Of a stretch of 60,089 nt of DNA, positions 39,425 through 47,404 are shown in pieces; positions within the stretch are counted from its first letter, which is position 1, and the number at the start of each line of letters is the position of its first letter. The stretch is from Candidatus Pacearchaeota archaeon (lineage in GTDB: Archaea; Nanobdellota; Nanobdellia; Pacearchaeales; GW2011-AR1). Position numbers and translations under genes: made by a program. The stretch spans positions 1-60,089 of the forward strand of contig JACOYL010000014.1 of the NCBI GenBank assembly GCA_016181895.1. The letters run 5' to 3'. The notes beneath the pieces were generated by a model. The model made no database searches. It was not told where the DNA came from and saw only the letters and a program-made list of their open reading frames with translations.

Positions 39425-39860
39425 TGAGATAAAAAATGTTTTTTTGCCCCGAAAAAATTCTCCATTAAAACTCGGTTTTTGAATGGGAGAGCAATTTCAC
39501 GAGTGAAATTGATATCCGACGGGAAAAGATTAATGCAAAATATTTATCGTCAGTCAATGGTTTCACAAGACGCAAATGGTTTATCATTAACTTTGGCTTG
39601 GTTTCTGGGGTGGGCGAACGCTTTGATTTTTAGTATCTTTAAAATTAATAATAAAGTCGGGCCGTGAGGAGAGCAACTTCGCGGGACAAATTTATTTTGG
39701 TTAGGTTAACGTGCAAAAGTTCCTTATCATTAGTTCATCAATTTCTCAAAATCGGATTTGCCATTAGCATGGATTTTTAAGGGTGGGAGAGCAATTTCGT
39801 GGCAGGTAGTATAATTAAGACATCAATAAGCTGTATGAGATTGCGAGTGGGTGGGAATAA
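39425..39860 (+). repeat. GGGGTGGG-family intergenic repeat, copy at 39.5 kb
   Basis: The longest copy (about 430 bp) filling the disA-DHS gap, with no gene seen. It shows four units separated by GGGNGGGAGAGCAAYTT boxes. A perfect CAATTTCAC-GA-GTGAAATTG hairpin is at 39492-39511 and the covarying hairpin module is at 39618-39665. A short reading frame (39479-39667) lies wholly in the repeat and is not taken as a gene. Confidence 0.7.
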
Positions 39861-39867
39861 AATAAAT

Positions 39868-40854
39868 TTACTTCGCAAAAGTTTCCGCTACTAAAAGTGG
39901 AAAAATCATTGTAGCATCGCCAAAAATCTTGACGGCTTTTCCTTGGGGTTTAATTTTTCCCCATGAAACAGCCTCGTCTGGATTTGCTCCGGCGTCGCTT
40001 CCGTCGAATTCCTGCGAATTGTTTACAAAAACAGCAAAGTCCGCGCCGTTCCTGTATAGGTGGGCATTAAGGATGCTGTGTTTTACCGTTCCCGTTCCAA
40101 GAACAATCAATCCTGATTTCCTCAATCCGGATGTTTCATCATTGAGCATTTTCATTTCGTTTGAAATGTCAATCAAAAAATCCTCGTGTTTCGACTTGAA
40201 AAAATAAACCATGTCCCCGAAACTTCCGTCGAGAATCGCATAACTGTAAACTCGGATTTGATTTTTCCATGCCCAGTAATAAATGCTTTTTTCATTGTTG
40301 ATTTTTTCCCCGAGTTTCCAAATCAAGTCGCTCGGCGTGAATATTTTTCCGGTTTTCTTCTGTTCTTCATAACACTCTTCCAGAACAGGCATCACGAATT
40401 CTTCGAATTTTATGTATCTTGAATTCGGCACAAAAATGTTTCCTATCCTGTTTATTGCTTTTTCCCTCAATTTTTTCCCCTCTGCCTTGAAATCTCCGAG
40501 AACAAAATTCCCGAGGCATTTTATCATGTCTTCCTCAATCCCCCCTCCGGTAGTCACAAGAACATCAACCTTTTTCTTTTCGACAAGGAATCTTATCACG
40601 TCCCTCAATCCCGAACTGATAATATTTGACGTGAAGCCGAGAAAGATTTTTGATTTTTCAGAAATCATTTCATTTATTATTTCAACGGCTTTTGAAAAAT
40701 GCGACGCCTGAAATCCGGTGCTTCCGAAACTTTCCACTATCTTCTTAAAATCATTTCCCTTGCTGAAATCATATCCTTCTATGTTTTTTCCGGAAATCTC
40801 GGAGGATTTTTTCAGGATGAATTCTTTCGGATTTTCAGATATTTTATTTTTCAT
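39868..40854 (-). CDS. Deoxyhypusine synthase
   Basis: 328 residues. Transfers a butylamine group from spermidine to aIF5A lysine. NAD-binding and core motifs are FLGFTSNIISSGLRD, VDVLVTTGGGIEEDMIK and FVNNSQEFDGSDAGANPDEA, followed by the catalytic lysine in VSWGKIKPQGKAVKI. Length typical. aIF5A itself is not in this window. Confidence 0.95.
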   Translation of the reverse strand: MKNKISENPKEFILKKSSEISGKNIEGYDFSKGNDFKKIVESFGSTGFQASHFSKAVEIINEMISEKSKIFLGFTSNIISSGLRDVIRFLVEKKKVDVLVTTGGGIEEDMIKCLGNFVLGDFKAEGKKLREKAINRIGNIFVPNSRYIKFEEFVMPVLEECYEEQKKTGKIFTPSDLIWKLGEKINNEKSIYYWAWKNQIRVYSYAILDGSFGDMVYFFKSKHEDFLIDISNEMKMLNDETSGLRKSGLIVLGTGTVKHSILNAHLYRNGADFAVFVNNSQEFDGSDAGANPDEAVSWGKIKPQGKAVKIFGDATMIFPLLVAETFAK

Positions 40855-41045
40855 GGTTATTGTTAGATGAATTAATAAAAAAGTGCAACTAGGTTCAGAA
40901 AACAGGTATTGCCAATTTCACGAGCAGTTTTTCCAGATGCATGATTTTCGTTGGATTGGTTAGTTTAAAATCTTTTTGATGTGTTAAATGAAAACATTCA
41001 TTGGAAAATAGAAGACTTTTTAAATAATGATTTTTATACCTTTTC

Positions 41046-41261
41046 ATGAACAAATGGACAGAGCTTTTCGCGGGACTTGTCATTGTCATTGGAATGATTC
41101 TGGTTGCATGGGCGTCCTCGTCATACGGTTGGACGATAATGGGAAAGGATTTCAATTTGCTTAATGCGGCTTGGGTTTTTTTCAAAGGCGGTTTGTTCTG
41201 GCTTGCATTGATGATTGGGGCGTTGTTTATCCTTCTCGGAATTTCAGATATAAAGGGATAG
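41046..41261 (+). CDS. Small two-helix membrane protein
   Basis: 71 residues with two membrane segments (FAGLVIVIGMILVAWASSSY; GGLFWLALMIGALFILLGIS). A CTTTTTAAATA box is about 25 nt upstream. Small membrane proteins of this sort are common in DPANN genomes; no function known. Confidence 0.6.
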   Translation: MNKWTELFAGLVIVIGMILVAWASSSYGWTIMGKDFNLLNAAWVFFKGGLFWLALMIGALFILLGISDIKG

Positions 41262-41299
41262 TTATCTAAAAATCAATTCACAAATTTCCAACTAGATAA

Positions 41300-41374
41300 T
41301 TATTCTAATAAATCAAACAATGAAAAATAAAAATAAATTTTTTTAATCGGGGACTTCTTCCAATCATTAGCCAT
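41300..41374 (-). CDS. 24-residue small protein with strong Shine-Dalgarno
   Basis: MANDWKKSPIKKIYFYFSLF then DLLE. AAAAAGGAGG lies 5 nt before the ATG, nearly the same leader as ftsZ, and a TTTATAA box is about 26 nt upstream of the ATG. The coding potential of such a short frame cannot be proven from sequence. Nothing else is seen in 41262-41467. Confidence 0.4.
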   Translation of the reverse strand: MANDWKKSPIKKIYFYFSLFDLLE

Positions 41375-41467
41375 TTTAACCTCCTTTTTGATTTAGTTAT
41401 AAATTAAATTTGTGCTTCTTGTTTTAATTTTTTAGCTCATTTTATTAGAAAAAACAAGTATATAAAA

Positions 41468-42085
41468 TTAACCTTGAAAGATTATCAGGATGCCTTCAAT
41501 GATTGCCGCAATTACAAGCAAAGGCAGGACTACGAACAAAAAGGTTTTCAATGAATTCCACAAATAATTCCTGAAACTTTCGGATTTGTTTTTCTGGAAA
41601 ATAAATGTCCCGAATTTCAACCCCATGCCGAGGGAAATGAAAACAGCGGGCAATTCAAAAATCCCGTGTGGAAAAAGCCTCCACAGAACAAAGAAACCTT
41701 CGCTTCCGACGCTCATCAATGCGACGAATCCGAGAATGTAACCGTTAACCATTGCTATAACTATTGGAAAAATTCCGAGGAAAACCCCGAAGAGCATTCC
41801 TGTAATGGAACTTTGCAGATTGTTCAGAAAAATAAATCTCGTGATTTCCGATTGGCTCATGTTTTCAGTTTGCTTAAAAAGTTCCTCTATGAATTTCAAG
41901 ATTTGTTCCGCAATTTCTTTTGGCACGGGAAGAAAAAATCCTATCAGGAAAAATGCGAGAAAAACAAGAATTATCGAATAAATGAAATTCCTTGAATCTT
42001 TTATGTAATTCCAGCTGTCTGAATAATTCTTAGCAATAAAATCTCCTTTTTTTCTTATAATTTTTTTGGATTTTTTCTTTTTCAT
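41468..42085 (-). CDS. SpoIIM/DUF95-family membrane protein
   Basis: 205 residues, about five membrane helices. The family signature is LFPHGIFELPAVFISLGMGL, with GMLFGVFLGIFPIVIAMVNG before it. A basic N-terminus (KKKKSKKIIRKKGD) faces the cytoplasm. Archaeal members are of unknown function; in Bacillus SpoIIM acts in membrane remodelling during sporulation. It overlaps the rhomboid gene by 4 bp and is last in a three-gene operon. Confidence 0.88.
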   Translation of the reverse strand: MKKKKSKKIIRKKGDFIAKNYSDSWNYIKDSRNFIYSIILVFLAFFLIGFFLPVPKEIAEQILKFIEELFKQTENMSQSEITRFIFLNNLQSSITGMLFGVFLGIFPIVIAMVNGYILGFVALMSVGSEGFFVLWRLFPHGIFELPAVFISLGMGLKFGTFIFQKNKSESFRNYLWNSLKTFLFVVLPLLVIAAIIEGILIIFQG

Positions 42086-42897
42086 TGGAAATGTCTGCTT
42101 AACATCCTTGTTTTATTTGGAAATCTTTGTCTTAAATAAAATCCGTACAGCAAACCGACAAGCAAGCCCCCGATGTGTGCACTGTTTCCAATCGGAAGCG
42201 GGACAAAAAAGCTGATTATCACAAGGGGAACAATCGCGATTATCGGAAGAAGCCACATTCTCAATTCAACAGGAACCGCGATTCTTCTTATTCCAGGATT
42301 TAGGGAAAACAGGGAAAAAATCATCAGAAAAATCAAGATGTTCATTGTCATGTCAAAAATCGGGGCAAATCCCGACGGAATAAAGGGATTCAAAACAACG
42401 TTCAGCAAAATCAAAATCAAAGGTCCTGCAATCAGGTAAATTTTGGAATAAGGCACAAGAACCGCCAAAACTCCCAGCAACCCGAAAATCGCCCCGCTTG
42501 CTCCCACTCCTGAAATGTCATTGTTGAAAATCAATCCCGAAACGACAAAAAACATCCCCCCAATCAACCCTGAAATAAGGTAAACAAGAAAAAATCTTTT
42601 TCTTCCGATTATCCTCTCAAGAAAATTCCCGATGAAAAACAAAGAAAACATGTTCGCGAAAACATGAAAAAAAAGCAGGTGCGAGAACATGCTCGTTATC
42701 AAAGTCCAGAGTGTCTTTCCCTGTAAAATCAAGCCAGGAGTCAGGGCAAAATTATCAAGGAAAAATTGTTCGCCAAAAGAAGTTATTATAATTATTGAAG
42801 CAAAATAAAAAACAACATTGGCAATGATTAATTGATTTGTCGCGCTGATTCTGCTGAAAAAATTTTTTCTTTCGGGGATTCCATAAGCCCTTATCAT
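42082..42897 (-). CDS. Rhomboid-family intramembrane serine protease
   Basis: 271 residues, six or more membrane helices. Catalytic Ser134 is in GVGASGAIFG and the partner His in NSAHIGGLLVGLLYG; the HxxxN-type helix is FFHVFANMFSLFFIG. It should cleave membrane-embedded substrates; none is known. It overlaps the TFE gene upstream and the SpoIIM gene downstream by 4 bp each, so all three are translationally coupled. Confidence 0.93.
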   Translation of the reverse strand: MIRAYGIPERKNFFSRISATNQLIIANVVFYFASIIIITSFGEQFFLDNFALTPGLILQGKTLWTLITSMFSHLLFFHVFANMFSLFFIGNFLERIIGRKRFFLVYLISGLIGGMFFVVSGLIFNNDISGVGASGAIFGLLGVLAVLVPYSKIYLIAGPLILILLNVVLNPFIPSGFAPIFDMTMNILIFLMIFSLFSLNPGIRRIAVPVELRMWLLPIIAIVPLVIISFFVPLPIGNSAHIGGLLVGLLYGFYLRQRFPNKTRMLSRHFQ

Positions 42898-43697
42898 CTT
42901 CTTTTTTTCTTTTTTTGAATTTTTTTAGTTTTAACTTTTATTTTTTTCCTTGATTTAACGTTTCGTGTTTCTTTTTTCTTTTGCGGTTTTTTAACAATTG
43001 CCTTTTTCGGAACTTTCTTTGCCTGCTTCATCTCCTTTGCTTTTAATTTATCCCTTTCTTTTTTCTTTTCAAGCCTTTTTTTCAATTTTTCCTTGACTTC
43101 CTTTTTTATTTCCTTGACTTTCTTTTTGTCGTCTTTTTCCTTTTCCTTTCTTATTTCATTGTTTATGATTTCAAGTTCCTTTTGGGATTTATCAAGATTT
43201 TTTCTGAATTCCTTTATGACTTTAGTATTGTCCTTCACAATAAAGACATTTCCGCATTCGCTGCACGTGAAATCATGCAACAAGGCGTTTTCCTCGTTGT
43301 ATTCGATGTTGCATCTTTCGCAAACGTAAAATGTCTTGACCTCTCGGCTTTGAATTTGGTGTTCAATCTGTGAAATTCTTTTTTTCAGCATTTCCTTTAA
43401 AAATTCCAGCGTTCGCAAAGCCTCGAGCCTCCAAAAATAGGTGTACCATCCCTTTTTCTTGTCCTTTTTTCTCGTCGACGAAACCAATCCATGCTCCGAA
43501 AGCCTGTAAAGCAGGTTTCTCGTTTGATTTATGTTTATGTCGAGTTTTTTCGCTATGATGAATTCGTTGATGTATTTCTCTGTATCGAGAAATTTTATTA
43601 TTTCTTCTCCTTGTTTCCCTATGACTGACGAAATCGATTCCTGAAGAAAATTTTTTGTTATTTTCTCGTCGTTTTTTTTCTCAATTTGTATTGACAT
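42894..43697 (-). CDS. Transcription factor E (TFE) with long lysine-rich tail
   Basis: 267 residues. A winged-helix domain (about 10-100: EEIIKFLDTEKYINEFIIAK ... NLLYRLSEHGLVSS) and a zinc ribbon (CERCNIEYNEENALLHDFTC then SECG, about 125-150) match archaeal TFE-alpha, which stabilises open promoter complexes. Canonical TFE is about 170-180 residues; here about 90 more follow, almost all Lys/Glu/Arg repeats. The tail may bind nucleic acid. First gene of the operon with rhomboid and SpoIIM genes. Confidence 0.9.
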   Translation of the reverse strand: MSIQIEKKNDEKITKNFLQESISSVIGKQGEEIIKFLDTEKYINEFIIAKKLDININQTRNLLYRLSEHGLVSSTRKKDKKKGWYTYFWRLEALRTLEFLKEMLKKRISQIEHQIQSREVKTFYVCERCNIEYNEENALLHDFTCSECGNVFIVKDNTKVIKEFRKNLDKSQKELEIINNEIRKEKEKDDKKKVKEIKKEVKEKLKKRLEKKKERDKLKAKEMKQAKKVPKKAIVKKPQKKKETRNVKSRKKIKVKTKKIQKKKKRR

Positions 43698-43822
43698 TTT
43701 TTTAGAAATTAATGATTTAAATGAACAAAGGCGTTATAAACTTTATTTATTGAATAAAAAACAAAGTTTTTAAACTTATATTTTGTATTATGCATATCAT
43801 AAAATAAATTTACAATTATACA

Positions 43823-44389
43823 ATGGGGTGGTTTGGAAAAAAAGAGGAGAAGCGCGAAGGCATTTCATTGCCCGAGTTGCCGAAAATTCCAGAATTGCCT
43901 TCATTGGGAAAATCCAAGGATTTTGACAGAATAACTTTGCCGAATCTTCCTTCTTATCCCAACAGTTCGTTCGGAAAAAAATTTTCTCAGAATGCAATTA
44001 AAGACGCGGTTTCTGGGGAAGAAGAGGATGAAATCGAGGAGGACTTTGAGGAAAACGAATTTCCAGAGAAAGAGGAAACATCAAAGTCCGTTCCCGGTTT
44101 TGTAAAAAGGCAAACAATACCCGAGGAATACACTTCGCGTGCTTCCGCGAATTCGTTCAAAAGGGGCGGAAAAATGGAGCCTGTTTTTATAAGGATAGAC
44201 AAATATGACGATGCCCTAAGAATGTTCGAGGACGCGAAAAAGAAAATCCTGGAAATGGAAGACACCTTGAGGCACATTAAAAAAATAAAAGAAGATGAAT
44301 ACAATGAATTAAAGGAATGGGAAACTGAAATTCAAAAAATAAAAGGGGATTTTGAAAGGGCAAACAGGGACATTTTCTCAAAACTTTAA
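43823..44389 (+). CDS. Unknown protein with acidic and coiled-coil regions
   Basis: 188 residues: N-terminal MGWFGKKEEKREGISLPELP with LPELP-type repeats, an acidic stretch (GEEEDEIEEDFEENEFPEKE), a small folded part (MEPVFIRIDKYDDALRMFED) and a C-terminal coiled coil. The last two parts look conserved in spirit with DPANN proteins of unknown role. It starts 11 nt before the next gene, which is also coiled coil; the two probably form a complex. Confidence 0.6.
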   Translation: MGWFGKKEEKREGISLPELPKIPELPSLGKSKDFDRITLPNLPSYPNSSFGKKFSQNAIKDAVSGEEEDEIEEDFEENEFPEKEETSKSVPGFVKRQTIPEEYTSRASANSFKRGGKMEPVFIRIDKYDDALRMFEDAKKKILEMEDTLRHIKKIKEDEYNELKEWETEIQKIKGDFERANRDIFSKL

Positions 44390-44400
44390 AATAATCAATT

Positions 44401-44817
44401 ATGAACCACGAAAATCTCATTCACGTGAAATTCGAATATGCAGAGGCTTTGGAAGGAAAAAAAGACATGCTGAATCTTGAAAGAAATTTTCTCAGAACGT
44501 CGGAAACCATTGACAGATTCAATTCCCTAAGAAGCGAGGAAATGAAGGCGAAGCTCAGGCTTCAAAAAAAGATGAAGGAAACCGCGGAGATATTGAAAAA
44601 TTTCAAGAAAATGCTTCCAGAAGCAAAAATGCCTCATGTAAAAGAAGAAAAAATTGCAAAGCCTGTTCTTGAAAAATCAAAACAAGAAACAAGTGAAAAG
44701 CCCAAGACAATTGAAAAAAGAGCTGTTGAAACAAAAGTGAAAACTTCCCGTGCTTCAAACGACCTGGAATCTCAAATCCGCGAGATACAGGAAAAATTGA
44801 ATTCTTTGCGGGATTGA
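44401..44817 (+). CDS. Coiled-coil protein, unknown
   Basis: 138 residues, nearly all helical. An N-terminal helical domain (HVKFEYAEALEGKKDMLNLE), a Lys-rich linker and a short C-terminal coiled coil (LESQIREIQEKLNSLRD). Same operon as the gene before it. No family recognised. Confidence 0.55.
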   Translation: MNHENLIHVKFEYAEALEGKKDMLNLERNFLRTSETIDRFNSLRSEEMKAKLRLQKKMKETAEILKNFKKMLPEAKMPHVKEEKIAKPVLEKSKQETSEKPKTIEKRAVETKVKTSRASNDLESQIREIQEKLNSLRD

Positions 44818-44834
44818 ATTTAACCTTTTTCTGT

Positions 44835-45215
44835 CGTCGGCTCGCTGAAATTGGCTTATTCTATGAACTCGCATTTCTGTATAAATGATGATGAAAAATT
44901 TTAATGTAAAAAATTTATCTTCGGTTAATAGTTGCACAAAACATTAAAGATTTTTATGGTTAATATTGGTTTCTTTAATTAGGAAATTTGTGAAAAAAGA
45001 TTAATGTAAAATTCAGCATTAAATTACCATGATAAAATTTATTTGATAGTTAAATGGATTGCTGGGGTGGGAGAGCAACTTTGCGAAAATTATTTGAAAA
45101 AGGCTAATGTGCAAAATTCTTTACGGATGATTAATAATTGCTAATTGTTTTGTCATTTAACTTTTTTAGGGGGTGAGTGGTTGGGGGATTGGCGGCGGGG
45201 CGAATTGATTTGCAA
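44835..45215 (+). repeat. GGGGTGGG-family intergenic repeat, copy at 45 kb
   Basis: Fills most of the 461-bp gap before alaS. Contains TTTAATGTAAAAAATTTATC, GGTTAATAGTTGCACAAAAC, a GATTAATGTAAAATTCAGC unit, GGGGTGGGAGAGCAACTTTG, GGCTAATGTGCAAAATTC and a GTTGGGGGATTGGCGGCGGG end. No gene seen. Confidence 0.65.
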
Positions 45216-45278
45216 ATTAATGTATTGAAAATTTCATTAACATAAATTTTTAAAATAGTTCTTCTTTTTCTTTTTACG

Positions 45279-47045
45279 ATGAAACGCCACGAACTTATAA
45301 AAAAATACTTGGATTTTTTCAAAAGCAAAGGACATAAAATAATTCCTTCCGGTTCTTTGGTTCCAGAGAACGATCCCACTGTTTTATTCACTACGGCGGG
45401 AATGCATCCTTTAGTTCCATACCTACTTGGACAACAGCACAGTTTAGGAAGAAGGCTTGCAAACGTGCAAAAGTGCATAAGAACGACGGATATCGACGAA
45501 GTCGGAGATGAAACGCACCATACTTTTTTCGAGATGCTTGGAAATTGGAGCCTTGGAGATTATTTCAAAAAAGAAGCGATTGAAATGTCTTTTGAATTTC
45601 TCACAAAGATTTTAAAAATTCCTGCTGAAAGATTGGCTGTTTCTGTTTTTGCAGGAGATGATGATGCTCCTCGGGATTTGGAAGCAGCGAACACTTGGTT
45701 GAAACTCGGAATTCCAAAATCCCGCGTTGCTTTCTTGGGAAAAGAAGACAACTGGTGGGGACCTGCTGGATTGACAGGGCCTTGCGGTCCCGATACAGAG
45801 ATGTTTTATTGGAAATCAAAAAAAGAAAAGCCTCCGAAAACCTTTGATCCCAAAGACAATAATTGGGTTGAAATATGGAATGATGTTTTGATGCAATATG
45901 TCAAGGATGAAAATGGAAATTACAAGGAAGCAAAGCAGAAAAACGTCGACACTGGGATGGGTGTTGAAAGAACAGTCGCTGTCTTGAATGGATTGGAAGA
46001 CAATTATCTCACGGATTTATGGCATCCAATTATAAAAGAAATTGAAAAACTTTCCGTAAAAAAATATTCTGTCGCAAAGCATAACGACGAAAATATAACC
46101 AAGGCAATGAGAATAATTGCAGACCATATAAGGGCAAGTGTTTTCATAATTGCCTCTGGGATTCTACCAAGCAACACTGAAAGAGGTTATGTATTAAGAA
46201 GATTAATCAGAAGGGCTGTTCGTTATGCTCGTGAGTTAAGAATGAAAAATTTCACAAAACAAGTTGCAGCCCATGTTTTCCAAATGTACGATGTGGATTA
46301 TCCTGAATTGAGAAACAACGAGAAACAAATTCTTTCTGAATTGGAAAATGAAGAAAACAGGTTTTTGGAAACAATCGAAAGGGGAATGAAAATTTTCCAA
46401 GAACTTGTGAAAAACAAAAAAGCCCTTTCCGGAAAAGAGGCTTTTTTGCTGTATCAGAGTTTCGGCTTTCCGCTTGAAATGATTGTTGAAGAATGCAAAA
46501 ACAGGAAAATAAAATTCAATGAAAAGGATTTTTTCGCCGAAGAAAACAAGCACAAGGAACTTTCCCGTTCAACCAGCAAGGGAAAATTTGCCGCGGGCTT
46601 GGCAGACCATTCAATTGAATCAACGAGATATCACACTGCAACGCACATGCTTCACAAGGCATTGAAGCTGGTTTTGGGGCAGGAGGTTCAACAAATGGGA
46701 AGCAACATAACTCCAGAGAGAATGAGGTTTGATTTTTCTTTTCCGAGAAAATTAACAAACGAGGAATTGAAAAAAATTGAATCTGTTGTAAATAGGGAAA
46801 TAAATCGCGGATTAAAAGTTTCGTTTGTTGAAATGCCATATGCCCAAGCGGTTAAAACAGGCGCGCTTTCTTATTTCAGAGAACGTTATCCTCCGATTGT
46901 AAAAGTTTATTCTGTGGGAGATTTCTCAAAAGAGATTTGTACAGGACCTCATGTGAAAAATACAAAGGAAATAGGAAAATTCAAAATCATCAAGGAAGAA
47001 TCCGTCGCGCAGGGAGTGAGAAGAATAAAGGCGGTGCTGGAGTGA
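45279..47045 (+). CDS. alaS: Alanyl-tRNA synthetase lacking the C-Ala domain
   Basis: 588 residues against about 870-920 for most AlaRS. The class II core (SGSLVPENDPTVLFTTAGMH; TFFEMLGNWSLGDYF) and the editing domain with its metal site (YHTATHMLHKALKLVLG and CTGPHVKNT) are complete, but the chain stops at the end of the editing domain. The C-terminal oligomerisation and tRNA-elbow domain is missing, and no separate gene for it is seen here. The start resembles bacterial enzymes more than the long archaeal N-terminus. Confidence 0.94.
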   Translation: MKRHELIKKYLDFFKSKGHKIIPSGSLVPENDPTVLFTTAGMHPLVPYLLGQQHSLGRRLANVQKCIRTTDIDEVGDETHHTFFEMLGNWSLGDYFKKEAIEMSFEFLTKILKIPAERLAVSVFAGDDDAPRDLEAANTWLKLGIPKSRVAFLGKEDNWWGPAGLTGPCGPDTEMFYWKSKKEKPPKTFDPKDNNWVEIWNDVLMQYVKDENGNYKEAKQKNVDTGMGVERTVAVLNGLEDNYLTDLWHPIIKEIEKLSVKKYSVAKHNDENITKAMRIIADHIRASVFIIASGILPSNTERGYVLRRLIRRAVRYARELRMKNFTKQVAAHVFQMYDVDYPELRNNEKQILSELENEENRFLETIERGMKIFQELVKNKKALSGKEAFLLYQSFGFPLEMIVEECKNRKIKFNEKDFFAEENKHKELSRSTSKGKFAAGLADHSIESTRYHTATHMLHKALKLVLGQEVQQMGSNITPERMRFDFSFPRKLTNEELKKIESVVNREINRGLKVSFVEMPYAQAVKTGALSYFRERYPPIVKVYSVGDFSKEICTGPHVKNTKEIGKFKIIKEESVAQGVRRIKAVLE

Positions 47046-47093
47046 AATCAAATCATTCATAAGACTTAAAAAAGAAAGTAAATAATATTAATA

Positions 47094-47402
47094 ATGATTA
47101 TAGAACTATTAATTTTCTTAGTAGCAATTTTTTTATTATCAACAATCTTTTCTTTTATATTAAAGGGGGCTTTGAATGTCCATAAATTCTGGATTTATTT
47201 TGATGAATTTTTAGGCTTTATATTTATTTTTGGAATAATATATTCATTTGCATTTTTTATCAAACATCCAACTTTTAGTTTTATAATAGAGTTAACTCAA
47301 CTCGCTTGGGGATTAATTTTATTAACTTTAGCATTTGTAGTATTCATTATTGTAATCGGAATAGAAATAGGAAACTTTCTTGAAAAAATTATATTAAAGT
47401 AA
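47094..47402 (+). CDS. Small three-helix membrane protein
   Basis: 102 residues with three hydrophobic segments (LLIFLVAIFLLSTIFSFIL; FIFIFGIIYSFAFFI; LILLTLAFVVFIIVIGIEIG). AT-rich and unrecognised. It converges with the transglutaminase-like gene, with 2 bp between the stops. Confidence 0.5.
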   Translation: MIIELLIFLVAIFLLSTIFSFILKGALNVHKFWIYFDEFLGFIFIFGIIYSFAFFIKHPTFSFIIELTQLAWGLILLTLAFVVFIIVIGIEIGNFLEKIILK

Positions 47403-47404
47403 TT

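Noticed and set aside
39479-39667. 62-residue reading frame GWANALIFSIFKINNKVG-like, with a similar frame at 30.6 kb
   Set aside because: The two frames look related as peptides, but other repeat copies carry indels and stops in this frame, and the nucleotide changes preserve base pairing. Treated as a structured repeat, not a gene.
40895-41185. 96-residue minus-strand frame
   Set aside because: Antisense to the small membrane protein at 41046-41261; no promoter box or protein-like composition.
41320-41346. Plus-strand MKNKNKFF mini-frame resembling the leader mini-ORFs
   Set aside because: No gene follows on the plus strand, there is no TAATG junction, and it overlaps the better-supported minus-strand small ORF.
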